Part shown: piece after piece, positions 1 through 10,088 of the stretch
Layout of the letters: every line of letters starts with the position of its first letter
Position numbering within the stretch: the stretch's first letter is position 1
NCBI GenBank assembly: GCA_965202675.1
Contig: OZ241842.1
Coordinates: 2,728,001-2,792,000 of the forward strand
DNA length: 64,000 bases
Direction: 5' to 3'
Source of the DNA: CATQHD01 sp965202675
Lineage (GTDB): Bacteria > Actinomycetota > Acidimicrobiia > Spongiisociales > Spongiisociaceae
Made by a program: the position numbers and the translations under genes
Notes under the pieces: generated by a model
The model's database searches: none
Told to the model about the DNA's origin: nothing
The model's input: the letters and a program-made list of their open reading frames with translations, nothing else

Positions 1-266
1 CGGGCCGCCGCCTCCGAACGCTCCACCGAGTGCTGGGTGACGGCCGCCCCGATCCGCAGGGTCCCGTTCTCGACCGTCAGGCGCCGCAGTTCCTCCACCA
101 AGGCGATGTCGACCAGCACCTCGGGCCGGGCCAGCCGGAAGTTGAGCAACGGGATCAGGCTCTGCCCCCCCGCCAGCACCCGGGCCGCCCCGTTGTATTC
201 CGACAGGAGGCCGAGCACCTCGTCGAGGGTTTCGGGGCGGGCGTATCCGAGGGGGGGAGGCTTCAT
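1..266 (-). CDS. FAD-binding subunit of a molybdenum hydroxylase (partial, N-terminus only)
   Basis: The minus strand reads open from an ATG at 266-264 to the window edge, giving the first 88 residues. It begins MKPPPLGYARPETLDEVLGL and contains the AGGQSLIPLLNFRLARP block, the FAD-pyrophosphate-binding signature of the CoxM/XdhB-type medium subunit (molybdopterin dehydrogenase FAD-binding family). It closely parallels the start of the complete FAD subunit at 40740 (MKPAPFDY..., AGGQSLIPSMNFRLSQP), so it is a paralog. The FAD subunit passes electrons from the 2Fe-2S subunit to an acceptor. Its partners would lie outside the window. It is divergent from the GcvT-like gene at 388. Family assignment is firm; the substrate is unknown. 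Confidence 0.9.
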   Translation of the reverse strand, partial: MKPPPLGYARPETLDEVLGLLSEYNGAARVLAGGQSLIPLLNFRLARPEVLVDIALVEELRRLTVENGTLRIGAAVTQHSVERSEAAA

Positions 267-387
267 GGTGCTGGAGGCCGGGCTGCAACCCGCCGGGCTA
301 CCCTCCTCTCCTATTCGGGAAACCGGACGGGCCCCAGGCTAACAGCGCCGGAGCGGGAGGGCTTACGGGCGGGAGGAGGACGACGGT

Positions 388-1653
388 ATGAGCGGACAGG
401 CAGAGCGGCGGCCGGCCGGGGCGAGCCGGTTCCGACCGGACGGGATAATCGGGACGCCCTTCCACGAGCGGACGGCGGGCCGGAGCGAGACGCCCTGGTA
501 CTTCAACTGGGACCTGTGTCATGTGGTCGACGTTTACGACGACTTCCACGCCGAGCTGAGGGCGATCAGGACCAATGTCGCGATGGGGGACATGTCGCCG
601 TTGTGCAAGGTCCTCATCACCGGCCCCGACGCCGGGCGGCTGGTGGACCGCCTGATCCCGAGGCCGACCGACGATCTGGAGGCGGGCGGCATCTTCTACA
701 CCCCGTGGTGCAACCACGACGGAAAGGTGGTGTCGGACGGGCTGGTGTTCCGCATCGGCGAGAGTTCCTACCTCTTCACGGGGGATCCGTCGGTCGAGTG
801 GTTTCTCCAGAACGCGGAGGGTTACGACGCGGCGGTCGAGGACCGCACCGACGACTTCGGGATTCTCGCCGTCCAGGGGCCGAGGTCGCAGGAGGTGATG
901 GAGGCCGCGACCGGGGCGGCCGGCTTGAGCCTCGGCTTCTCCCGGCTGGGCCGCTTCGAGATCGGAGGGGCGGCGGTGACGGTTGCCCGGCAGGGCTTCA
1001 CCGGGGAGCACGGTTACGAGATCCTGGCCCCGGCCGCCGCCGGGAACCGGGTGTGGGACGCGGTGGCGGCGGCGGGCGAGCCCTGCGGCATACAGCCCTG
1101 CGGCGAGTGGGCCATCGACGTCGCGCGGGTCGAGGCGGGCCTGCTCATCCCCGGCCCCGACTACGCCAACGCCGGCCCGGACATCACCGGGTCGCACACC
1201 GTCTCCGCCTCCGACCCCGAGTTCCATTCGTCGCCGTTCGAGCTGGGGATGGGCCGGTTCGTGGATCTCTCCAAGGAGGGCTTCATCGGCCGGGAAGCCC
1301 TGGCCGCCGAGCAGGAGGCGGGCGGCCCGCCCCGCACCCTGACGGGGTTGGACATCGACTGGCGGGCGATAGTCGAGGCGCACCTGGAGAGGGGGATCGC
1401 GCCCAACATATCGCCCCGGGTCGACTGGGTTGCCAAACCCGTTTACGCGGACGGAAACCCCGCCGGGCGCGCCTCGAGCATCACCTGGGGGCCGACCGCG
1501 GGCAAGCTGATCGGTTTCGGCCATCTGCTGCGGCGGCTGGCAGAGCCCGGGACGAAGGCGGGGGTGGTCTGGGAGATACCCGGTGCGGGCGAGTCCATCG
1601 AGGCCCCCGCCGAGGTCGTCCGCCTTCCGTTTATCGAGCTGTCCCGGAACTGA
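388..1653 (+). CDS. GcvT-like aminomethyltransferase / folate-dependent demethylase family protein
   Basis: 421 residues, close to the usual size of glycine-cleavage T-protein relatives. Family features visible are the N-terminal folate-binding fold with GDMSPLCKVLITGPDAG near residues 70-86, and the FTGEHGYEI segment near residue 205, the T-protein signature. The C-terminal third (PRTLTGLDIDW onward) matches the T-protein barrel domain. No other glycine-cleavage gene is near, so the role is more likely a tetrahydrofolate-dependent transfer of a methyl or one-carbon unit from a catabolic substrate, as in the DmdA, sarcosine and dimethylglycine families. The stop is 99 bp before the BMP lipoprotein gene and the strand is the same. 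The exact substrate cannot be read from sequence. Confidence 0.85.
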   Translation: MSGQAERRPAGASRFRPDGIIGTPFHERTAGRSETPWYFNWDLCHVVDVYDDFHAELRAIRTNVAMGDMSPLCKVLITGPDAGRLVDRLIPRPTDDLEAGGIFYTPWCNHDGKVVSDGLVFRIGESSYLFTGDPSVEWFLQNAEGYDAAVEDRTDDFGILAVQGPRSQEVMEAATGAAGLSLGFSRLGRFEIGGAAVTVARQGFTGEHGYEILAPAAAGNRVWDAVAAAGEPCGIQPCGEWAIDVARVEAGLLIPGPDYANAGPDITGSHTVSASDPEFHSSPFELGMGRFVDLSKEGFIGREALAAEQEAGGPPRTLTGLDIDWRAIVEAHLERGIAPNISPRVDWVAKPVYADGNPAGRASSITWGPTAGKLIGFGHLLRRLAEPGTKAGVVWEIPGAGESIEAPAEVVRLPFIELSRN

Positions 1654-1708
1654 GGGCGGGAGATGTCCTGCCTGCGAGGCTGCCGACAACCTTTCGGAGG
1701 TGTTAAAC

Positions 1709-1720
1709 TCTATCAATCAA
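1709..1720 (+). promoter_or_regulatory. AT-rich TCTATCAATCA element upstream of the BMP operon
   Basis: ATCAAT at 1712-1717 sits in a short AT-rich patch 36 bp before the lipoprotein ATG. Eleven bases (TCTATCAATCA) are identical to the site before the amidohydrolase at 25718. The left arm ATAGAT seen at three other sites is not conserved here. Candidate operator half-site or promoter element; inference. Confidence 0.4.
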
Positions 1721-1752
1721 CCCCCAATCCGGGCGTGAGGGAGGAGCATCAG

Positions 1753-2940
1753 ATGCGAAGAAAAGTACGATCGGCACTGCTCGTTCTGGCGGCGCTGTCC
1801 TTGGCCGCCGCCGCCTGCGGCAGCGAAGCGGAAACTACTACTACCACCACCACACAGGCCGCCCCTGATACCACCGCCGCGCCCGACATCACCACGACGA
1901 CCGTCGCGGCGGTCGAACCGGTGCGGATGGCCTTTATCTACGACGGAGAGGTCGACGACGGAGGCTGGAACCAGGCCTACGAGGTAGCCCGCCGGTTCGT
2001 GGAGTCCAACATGGAAGACCGGGTGGAAACGACCTTCGTGGAGAACATCGCGCCCGGCCCCGCGACCCAATCCGCCTTGGAGGATTTCGCCGAGCAGGGG
2101 TTCGACATCGTCATCTGCACCACCTATTGCCAGGACGACCTGTTCGAGGTGACCCCCAACTACCCCGATACCAAATTCCTGTCGTGGGCGGGTTGGTCTC
2201 TGGATGAAGAAGTAGGCAACGTAGGCCACTTCGACGTCGCCACCGAGGACGGCCGCTATCTGGACGGGTTGGCCGCCGGCAGCCAGTCCGATGTGGAGAT
2301 GATCGGATACGTGGCCGGCTACGCCATCGAAGAGGTGGTGCGGGGCCTCAACATCTTCACCAAGGCCGCCCGGGAACTCAATCCCGACGTCGAGGTGCAG
2401 GTGGTCTGGATCAACAGCTGGTACGACCCGCCGGCCGAGCAGCAAGCCGCCCAGGCGCTGGTGGACTCGGGGGCCGATATGCTGGCCGCGGAGGTCAACG
2501 CCCCGGCGGTGGCCGGGGTGGCCGAGGCGGCGGGGATTCCCTATGTCCACTACGGGGTGGACGGCAGTCCGACCGGCACCGGCATCGCCCCCACCTCCTG
2601 GCTGTCCGGCTTCGTCTTCAACTGGGCGCCCTACTTCCTGGCCCAGGCGGAGGCGGCCTTTGCCGGGGAATGGGAACCGGCCATCTTCTACGGCGGCCTC
2701 AAGGACGACATGATCCGCATGTCGCCCTTCGGGCCGACGGTGGACGCCGACACCCGGGCGTTGATCGAGGAGCGGCGCGAGGCAATCATCAGCGGCGAGT
2801 TCGATTACTTCGCGGGTCCGATCACGGACAACCAGGGCAACGTCACCGTTCCCGAAGGCGGGACGGTCGAATGGGCCGACCGGACAGCGTGCTGCCAATG
2901 GCTGATCGATGGTGTGATCGGTGAGATCCCGGCCGGCTGA
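1753..2940 (+). CDS. BMP-family ABC transporter substrate-binding lipoprotein
   Basis: 395 residues from the ATG at 1753, preceded by GGGAGGAG-like sequence. The start is a lipoprotein signal peptide (MRRKVRSALLVLAALSLAAAAC) with the lipidated cysteine at residue 22, followed by a Thr/Ala-rich linker. The body has the PF02608 (BMP/PnrA/Med) pattern: VRMAFIYDGEVDDGGWNQAY at the start of lobe 1, then FDIVICTTY and IGYVAGYAIEEVVRGLNIF. It captures substrate outside the membrane for the ATPase at 2967 and the permeases at 4526 and 5638. Family members bind purine nucleosides, nucleobases or autoinducer-like ligands; the ligand here is unknown. An upstream in-frame ATG at 1663 would put a polar extension before the signal peptide and was rejected. 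Confidence 0.92.
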   Translation: MRRKVRSALLVLAALSLAAAACGSEAETTTTTTTQAAPDTTAAPDITTTTVAAVEPVRMAFIYDGEVDDGGWNQAYEVARRFVESNMEDRVETTFVENIAPGPATQSALEDFAEQGFDIVICTTYCQDDLFEVTPNYPDTKFLSWAGWSLDEEVGNVGHFDVATEDGRYLDGLAAGSQSDVEMIGYVAGYAIEEVVRGLNIFTKAARELNPDVEVQVVWINSWYDPPAEQQAAQALVDSGADMLAAEVNAPAVAGVAEAAGIPYVHYGVDGSPTGTGIAPTSWLSGFVFNWAPYFLAQAEAAFAGEWEPAIFYGGLKDDMIRMSPFGPTVDADTRALIEERREAIISGEFDYFAGPITDNQGNVTVPEGGTVEWADRTACCQWLIDGVIGEIPAG

Positions 2941-2966
2941 GATTCCAACTCGAACATCGGGCGCCT

Positions 2967-4525
<1,559 letters not shown>

Positions 4526-4529
<4 letters not shown>

Positions 4530-5641
4530 GCTTCACCCTGGCCGGCCGAGAGGTGGTCGTCGAGCGCCGGCCCCTTCCGCGGTTGTGGGTGCGGGCGGCG
4601 GCGCCCACCTTCTCGATCGGCTTCGGCCTGCTGCTCGGGGCGGTGATCATCTGGGCGACGGGCCAGGACCCGGTCCTCGCCTACACGGAGATGGTCAAGA
4701 AGGGTTTCCTGGGCCGGCTGCCGTTGATCGGGACGCTCGTGATCGCCTCCCCGCTTATCCTGACCGGCCTGGCCGCGGTGGTCTCCTTCCGAATGAAGAT
4801 ATGGAACATCGGCGCCGAAGGCCAGCTGATAATGGGCGCGGTCATATCGTCCGGGGTGGGGCTTTGGATCGGGGATCGGGCGGGCGGCCTGGTCGGCACC
4901 GTGATCCTGCTGGCGGCGGGGGCGGCGGCGGGGGCTCTCTGGGCGGGCCTGGCCGCCCTGCCCCGGGCCTATCTGAACACCGACGAGGTCATATCGACCC
5001 TAATGCTCAACTTCGTGGCGCTCAGCATCATGAACTACCTGATCTTCAGCTCCCTCAGCTTCTGGCGGAACATCGAGCGCGTTACCTTCCCGAGCGGCCG
5101 TTTCATCGACGAAGCCCTCCGCCTTCCGCGCCTGTCGGGCCGTCTCCATGCCGGGTTGTTTATCGCCGCGGCGGCGGCGGCGGTGCTGTGGTGGGCGCTT
5201 CGTTCCACGAGGTGGGGGTTCGAGATCCAGGTAACCGGCGACTCGCCCCGGGCGGCCCGCTACGCCGGGATGCGGGTGGACCGCAAGATACTCTCGGTCC
5301 TGCTGGTCTCGGGCGCCTTGGCCGGCCTGGCGGGCGGCATCGAGGTCGGGGGCGTGCTGCACAGCCTGGATCCGCGGGCGCTCAGCCAGGGGGTGGGCTT
5401 CGCCGGAATCGTGGTGGCGGCTCTGGCCCGGCTGTCGCCCATGGCGGTGATCCCGGTGGCGGTCTTCGTGGCCAGCATCACCAACGCGGGGCCCGGCCTG
5501 CAGTCGATCGGGGTCTCATCCGAGGTGGTGCTGCTGCTGGAGGGGATGATCTTCCTCTGCCTGGTGGGGGGGGAGTGGTTCCTCCGCAACACCCTTCGCC
5601 TCCAGCCGGCGGCCGGAACCCGGGCGGCGGAGGCGTCGTGA
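4526..5641 (+). CDS. BMP-type ABC transporter permease (first subunit)
   Basis: 371 residues from ATG 4526, overlapping the ATPase gene by 4 bp. PF02653 (BPD_transp_2) permease: many hydrophobic segments, the family block IWNIGAEGQLIMGAV near residue 90 and VGFAGIVVAALARLSPM near residue 290. It is the longer of the two permeases, with an extended cytoplasmic N-terminus, matching the NupP/YufP pattern. It pairs with the permease at 5638 to make the membrane channel. The GTGA overlap with the next gene indicates coupled translation. Confidence 0.92.
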
Positions 5642-6585
5642 ACGAGTCGGTGATCCTGCTGTCGCTGGTGTCCGCGGTGGGCATCGGCACGCCCATCCTG
5701 CTGGCCGGGCTGGGCGAGATGTTCACCGAGCATTCGGGGGTGATGAACCTCGGCGTCGAAGGCATGATGCTCGGCGGCGGAGTGGTCGGCTTCTGGGTGA
5801 GCGTCCATCACGCCCCGCTGCCCCTGGCGATGGCGGTCGGGGCGGCGGCGGGCGCCGTGTTCGCCCTCATCCATGCCTTCCTGGCGGTCACCCTCCGGGT
5901 GAATCAGATCGTGTCCGGGCTGGCTCTGGTCATCACCGGGAGCGGGTTCGCCGCCTACATCGGCAGCCTGAACGATTCGGCCCTCACCTACGAGCGGCCC
6001 ATCTCGTCCTTCGAGCCGGTGTTCGGGGAAGGGATGCGGGAGCTGCCGGGGGTGGGGCCGCTGGTCTTCGGCCATGACCCGGTGGTCTACCTGTCGTGGG
6101 TCCTGGTGGCGGCGGCTGCTTTCTGGCTGTTCCGCACCAAATGGGGCCTCGCCCTCCGGGCGGTCGGCGAAGACCCGGCGGCCGCCGACGCCGCCGGGAT
6201 CTCGGTGGCCGCCACCCGTTACATCTACACGATGATCGGCGGCGCGGGGGCGGGTTTCGGCGGCGCCTACCTGCTGGTCGGGATTTTCAGCAACTATCAG
6301 CACAACATCACGGCCGGCTTGGGCTGGATCGCCTTTGCCCTGGTGATCTTCGCCGGGTGGCGGCCCTGGCGGGCGCTGGTGGCCGCCTACATTTTCGGGG
6401 CGCTCCGCAGCCTGGGTTTTTCCCTTCAGATCGTCGGGGTGGACGTTCCGCCGGACTTGTTGAAAGTGATTCCCTTCGTGCTGACGATCGTTGCGCTGAT
6501 CATCATCACCGCCCGCCCCGCCGCCGCCCGCCGCTACAGCGCCCCCTCCGCCCTGGCGGTGCCGTATTCGCGGGAGAGCCGCTGA
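5638..6585 (+). CDS. BMP-type ABC transporter permease (second subunit)
   Basis: 315 residues from GTG 5638, overlapping the previous stop (GTGA). PF02653 permease of the NupQ/YufQ type. It shows LAGLGEMFTEHSGVMNLGVEG near residue 22, LRVNQIVSGLALVITGSGF near residue 87 and a C-terminal GLGWIAFALVIFAGWRPW segment. It ends the first importer operon and faces the convergent Rieske gene at 6610 across 24 bp. Confidence 0.92.
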   Translation: MNESVILLSLVSAVGIGTPILLAGLGEMFTEHSGVMNLGVEGMMLGGGVVGFWVSVHHAPLPLAMAVGAAAGAVFALIHAFLAVTLRVNQIVSGLALVITGSGFAAYIGSLNDSALTYERPISSFEPVFGEGMRELPGVGPLVFGHDPVVYLSWVLVAAAAFWLFRTKWGLALRAVGEDPAAADAAGISVAATRYIYTMIGGAGAGFGGAYLLVGIFSNYQHNITAGLGWIAFALVIFAGWRPWRALVAAYIFGALRSLGFSLQIVGVDVPPDLLKVIPFVLTIVALIIITARPAAARRYSAPSALAVPYSRESR

Positions 6586-6618
6586 GAGGCCGCTCGGCCC
6601 GGCGGCCGGTCAGGCCTC
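6586..6618. terminator. Inverted repeat between convergent genes
   Basis: GAGGCC (6586-6591) pairs with GGCCTC (6613-6618), with further GC-rich inner pairing. It lies between the permease stop and the Rieske gene stop, overlapping the latter. There is no T-tract, so any terminator function is uncertain. Confidence 0.3.
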
Positions 6619-7677
6619 GTCTGTGCCGTCGGCGATTTCCTTGAGCCAGCGGCGGTACTCGACCGCCACCCGGTCCGAACCCTTTATCTGCACCTCGGCG
6701 GAAAGGTCCATCGGCAGCTCCTCCGGGCGCTGTGACCGCACGATGGGGAGGTCCTGGCCGATGACTAGGGCGTTGAACTCCAGCATGTCGCGGTCGGTCG
6801 CCTCGTCGAGGGAGTAGTCGCGGCCCATGAAGGTGAAGCACCGGCTGGTCTTGGGGCCGGTGGGGCAGACCGAGAAGAACAGCAGGTACCGCTGGTCGAG
6901 CTGGGGGATACGCTGGTCCAGGAGGATGGTGTTGGGCATGAACAGCCGGTAGTCGATCTGTACGTCCACCGGTTCGCCGCCTGCCTCGAGGCCCTTGTTC
7001 TTGCCCGAATCGGGCGGCTCCGCCATGTGGGGGTGGTCGAAGCGCAGCTCGGCGCCCGCCCGCTCTATGCCGTGGTCGGGCACCTCCGGCTCGTTGCGGT
7101 CGCCGAGCACGCCGTCGTGCACCCAGGCGAAGTGGGCGAAGTCGACGTAGTTCTCGATCCGCCGGGGCATCGAGCAGTCCCAGTCGTAGGATTCGACCTC
7201 GATGATCCGGAACCCCGGGCCGCCCCGCTGCGGGAACTCGGGCAGCGGATACCTCGGCTCGCCCGACAGGCAGACCCAGATGAGGCCGGCCGCCTCCGCC
7301 GCCTCGTACCGGGTGAGCCGGGCCCGGGGCGGGATGCGGGTTCCGAACCGGGAGGGGATCTCGGTGCACATTCCGTCGGGGCCGTATTTCCAGCCGTGGT
7401 AGGCGCAGCGGAGGGCGCCTTCCTCCACCCAGCCGAGAGAGAGGGCGGTGCCCCGGTGGACGCAGAGGTCGCGGAAGGCCTGCACCCGGCCGTCGAGTCG
7501 GGTGAGGACAATCTGCTCGCCGAGCAGGACGGCGGCCAGGGGTTTGTCTTCTCCCAGCCGAGACGCGTAGGCGACGGGGTGCCAGAAGTGGTGGAGGGCC
7601 TGGTAGAGGCGTTCCTCGGCGGGAGGATCGAAGCGGATCTGTTCTTCGGTTACGGTGTACCCGCCTGTTGTTGTCAT
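6610..7677 (-). CDS. Rieske non-heme iron oxygenase, catalytic (alpha) subunit
   Basis: 355 residues. The N-terminal Rieske 2Fe-2S domain has C72-x-H74 and C91-x-x-H94 (LCVHRGTALSLGW, CAYHGWKYG). The catalytic domain carries the mononuclear-iron motif NYVDFAHFAWVHDGVLG with H182 and H187. This is the monooxygenase/demethylase-like branch (dicamba O-demethylase, N-demethylases, vanillate demethylase type), which uses an external ferredoxin and reductase. The start overlaps the tautomerase stop by 4 bp (ATGA), so the two are co-translated. It is highly similar along its length to the gene at 51337, with identical motif numbering, and both sit convergently behind a BMP transporter component. The substrate is unknown. 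Confidence 0.93.
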   Translation of the reverse strand: MTTTGGYTVTEEQIRFDPPAEERLYQALHHFWHPVAYASRLGEDKPLAAVLLGEQIVLTRLDGRVQAFRDLCVHRGTALSLGWVEEGALRCAYHGWKYGPDGMCTEIPSRFGTRIPPRARLTRYEAAEAAGLIWVCLSGEPRYPLPEFPQRGGPGFRIIEVESYDWDCSMPRRIENYVDFAHFAWVHDGVLGDRNEPEVPDHGIERAGAELRFDHPHMAEPPDSGKNKGLEAGGEPVDVQIDYRLFMPNTILLDQRIPQLDQRYLLFFSVCPTGPKTSRCFTFMGRDYSLDEATDRDMLEFNALVIGQDLPIVRSQRPEELPMDLSAEVQIKGSDRVAVEYRRWLKEIADGTDEA

Positions 7678-7904
7678 GCCCCTTCCTCCTCTCTCCGATC
7701 GCTGAAGAGCTTGCCCCCGGACGCCCAGTCGTCCGCCCCTATGTCGTGGAAGACCACCGTAACCAGGTCCTTGGGCGAGCCCTGATGGTGGTGGACGACG
7801 CAGCGGGCGATGCTGTCGGCCACCTCGTCGGCCAGCTTGCGCTTGGCGGCGCGCAGGTCGCCCTCCACCAGGTCATACATGAAATGGATATGGGCGACAG
7901 GCAT
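7674..7904 (-). CDS. 4-oxalocrotonate tautomerase-like small enzyme
   Basis: 76 residues if started at the ATG at 7904. That choice puts proline directly after the initiator Met (MPVAHIHFMYDLVEGD), as the catalytic Pro1 of the tautomerase superfamily requires; upstream starts would bury it. The middle segment KDLVTVVFHDIGADDWASGG matches the family's beta-strand region ending in the W-x-x-GG element. These enzymes isomerise enol/keto intermediates of ring-fission products. It is the first gene of a two-gene unit with the Rieske oxygenase at 6610. Its promoter region, holding an inverted repeat at 7925-7950, is shared with the divergent amidohydrolase at 7986. Confidence 0.8.
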   Translation of the reverse strand: MPVAHIHFMYDLVEGDLRAAKRKLADEVADSIARCVVHHHQGSPKDLVTVVFHDIGADDWASGGKLFSDRREEEGA

Positions 7905-7923
7905 GCAGGCCTCCGACAGGTCG

Positions 7924-7950
7924 ATTGATAACATAGTAGAGATGTATCAA
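7924..7950. promoter_or_regulatory. TTGATA-N14-TATCAA inverted repeat in divergent intergenic region
   Basis: TTGATA (7925-7930) and TATCAA (7945-7950) are exact reverse complements separated by 14 bp, in an AT-rich patch between the divergent genes at 7904 (minus) and 7986 (plus). ATCAAT reads on the minus strand at 7929-7924. The same TTGATA-N14-TATC geometry occurs at 26886-26911. Candidate binding site for a dimeric regulator controlling both genes. Confidence 0.5.
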
Positions 7951-7985
7951 GGGCTCGGCGGCGGCCAGGTTGCCCCGCCCGCGGC

Positions 7986-9389
7986 ATGAACCGGAAGGCG
8001 CCTGTGAAACCGGACGGACAGCCTGCGCATTGCGATCTCCTCCTCGAAGGCGGCGTCGTCGTCACCCTCGACCCCGCCCGCCCCGTTATCGAGGGAGGCT
8101 TCGTCGCCGTCGAGGGCGACCGGATAGCGGCCGTCGGGCCGGGCGCGCAAGCTATCGATTACCGGGCCGGCCGGGTGATCTCCTGCCGGGGGATGCTGGT
8201 AATGCCGGGCCTGGTCGACTGCCACAACCATCTTTTCCAATCGCTGGGCCGCACGCTCGGCGAGGGGCTCCCCGGTTGGGAGTGGCTGAGCACGTTCATG
8301 TGGCCCTACGCCGCGCAGATCACGCCGGAGGAGGCCGGGGCGGCGGTCTACCTGGGGGCGGTGGAGGCGGCTCTGGCGGGCGCGACCGCCCTGTTGGACC
8401 ATCACTACGGGCTCACCGATCCGGCTGCCACCCTGGCGGCCGCGCAGGCCATCGAGGAGGTGGGGCTGCGGGGGGCGGTGGCGAGGGGCGCGGCCGGCCC
8501 CTACACCCCGCTCGCCGAGCGCCAGGGGCTGCCTCGGCGGGCCTTCCCGCTCAGCGGCGGGGAAGAGCTGGCGATCACCGAAGAGTGCATCAGAGAACGT
8601 CCGCCGGGGTCGAAGGTGGCGGTTTGGCCCGGTCCGATCAACGCGGTCTATACGGATCAGGATCTCCTGGCGGCCGCGGCGGGGCTGGCCCGATCGTACG
8701 GAACCGGTTGGCACACCCATCTCAGCGCGCCCCGAAGCGACCCCGATGTGTATCGGGAGGCCTATGGGGTCAGACCCGCTGTGTGGCTCCGCGACAACGG
8801 GTTGCTGGGCCCCGACGCCGTGCTGGCCCACGCCGCCTGGCTGGACGAGGAGGAGATCGAGGCGATCGGATCGACCCGCACCGCGGTCGTGCACTGCCCG
8901 ATGTCGAACCAGTATGTGCCGTACGGGGTAATGCCCATGCGCCGGCTGCGGGAGGCGGGCGCGTCCGTTGCCCTGGGGACCGACGGTTCGACCTGCGGCC
9001 ACCGCCAGGATCTGTTCGAGAACATGAAGATGCTGGTCCTCATGCACCGGCTGGCCGAGCTGGACCCCGGCGCCTCGACGGCGGGCGAGGCGTTGGAGCT
9101 GGCCACCAGGGGCGGGGCGGCCGCCCTCGGGATCGACGCCGGCCGGTTGGAGGCGGGGGCCTTGGCCGATGTGATCGCAGTCGACGCGAACAGGCCCCAC
9201 CTGACTCCGGTGCACGACCCCCGCGCCGCCTTGGTCTACGCCGCCCGGGGGAGCGACGTGACGTTGAGCATCGTCGGCGGCCGGGTCGTCGTGGAGGAGG
9301 GCCGGTGCGTTCTGGTCGACCAGGACGAGGTGATGGCCGAGGCCCGGGGGCGGGCCCGCGACCTGATCAGACGGATAGGCCTCGGTTGA
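7986..9389 (+). CDS. Amidohydrolase (cytosine deaminase / S-triazine hydrolase-like)
   Basis: 467 residues. Metal-dependent amidohydrolase of the AtzB/TrzN/SsnA/8-oxoguanine-deaminase branch. The metal ligands are visible as H80 and H82 (VDCHNHLFQ), H245 (GWHTHLS), H282 (LAHAAWLDEEE) and D333 (LGTDGS). It hydrolytically deaminates or dechlorinates N-heterocycles such as pterins, purines or triazines. It is a paralog of the gene at 24267. It is divergent from the tautomerase/Rieske unit and followed by the XRE-cupin regulator and an APC permease on the same strand, suggesting one catabolic module. The precise ring substrate cannot be assigned. Confidence 0.9.
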   Translation: MNRKAPVKPDGQPAHCDLLLEGGVVVTLDPARPVIEGGFVAVEGDRIAAVGPGAQAIDYRAGRVISCRGMLVMPGLVDCHNHLFQSLGRTLGEGLPGWEWLSTFMWPYAAQITPEEAGAAVYLGAVEAALAGATALLDHHYGLTDPAATLAAAQAIEEVGLRGAVARGAAGPYTPLAERQGLPRRAFPLSGGEELAITEECIRERPPGSKVAVWPGPINAVYTDQDLLAAAAGLARSYGTGWHTHLSAPRSDPDVYREAYGVRPAVWLRDNGLLGPDAVLAHAAWLDEEEIEAIGSTRTAVVHCPMSNQYVPYGVMPMRRLREAGASVALGTDGSTCGHRQDLFENMKMLVLMHRLAELDPGASTAGEALELATRGGAAALGIDAGRLEAGALADVIAVDANRPHLTPVHDPRAALVYAARGSDVTLSIVGGRVVVEEGRCVLVDQDEVMAEARGRARDLIRRIGLG

Positions 9390-9460
9390 TCCGTCCGATA
9401 CCCCGGACTCGACGGCCGGCTGCCGGTAGGAGGGCGGGCGCCGCTACTAGCATGGAGGTC

Positions 9461-10060
9461 ATGAAGGTAAGAATCACCGAGGAACACGCCCCCGATCTCG
9501 TAGATGAGAGGGAGGAGGTGTCCGTCGCCCTTGGCGCCGCGCTCAGGAAGCTCAGGAAGGCGCAGGGTCTGACCCTCCGGCAGATGACCGCCCGCTGCGG
9601 CCTTTCCCAGCCCTTCCTGAGCCAGATCGAGAACGGCAAGGCCATGCCGAGCCTGCTGGCCCTCCATCACGTGGCCCGGGCCCTGGGCACGACCGCCAAC
9701 GAGCTGCTCCAGCCGCAGGCGGGGACCGAGGTGAGCCTGGTCCGCTCCTACGAGGGTGATGTCTACGAGCTGACCGAGGGCGCCGCGACCCGGTTCCTCA
9801 CCAGCCGGAGCGCCCGCATGATCGAGCCCAACGAGGTGGTGTTCGACCCGGGCGTCAGCACCGAGAACAGCGGCCACGCGGGTGAGGAGTTCGTCTATAT
9901 CCTGGAAGGGCGGCTGCGGGTCGATCTGGAAGGCTGCGACGGCGTGGAGCTGGGACCGGGCGACGTCTACCTATACCCGGCCTCCATCCCCCATACCCTG
10001 TCCACGGATGACCGCCGGTCCTGCCGGTTTCTCGTCATCACCTCACCCCCCTCGTTCTGA
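9461..10060 (+). CDS. XRE-family transcriptional regulator with C-terminal cupin domain
   Basis: 199 residues from ATG 9461. A second ATG lies 9 bp upstream at 9452; neither has an ideally spaced ribosome site (AGGAGG at 9428-9433, GGAGG at 9454-9458). The helix-turn-helix spans residues 27-80 (RKLRKAQGLTLRQMTARCGL, then SQPFLSQIENGKAMPSL). The cupin domain follows at about 120-195 (HAGEEFVYILEGRLRV, GPGDVYLYPASIPHTLS). Proteins of this PuuR-like architecture repress catabolic or transport genes and sense a small ligand in the cupin barrel. It sits between the amidohydrolase and the APC permease, its likely local targets. It is the only complete transcription-factor gene seen in the window. 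Confidence 0.9.
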   Translation: MKVRITEEHAPDLVDEREEVSVALGAALRKLRKAQGLTLRQMTARCGLSQPFLSQIENGKAMPSLLALHHVARALGTTANELLQPQAGTEVSLVRSYEGDVYELTEGAATRFLTSRSARMIEPNEVVFDPGVSTENSGHAGEEFVYILEGRLRVDLEGCDGVELGPGDVYLYPASIPHTLSTDDRRSCRFLVITSPPSF

Positions 10061-10088
10061 CCCGATTCGATGCGTCCGTGATGCCGGT

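Noticed and set aside
30..1706. 558-codon plus-strand frame over the GcvT-like gene
   Set aside because: Composition is Arg/Gly-rich without motifs; the overlapping frame at 388 has clear T-protein signatures, and the minus strand of 1-266 encodes a recognisable FAD subunit.
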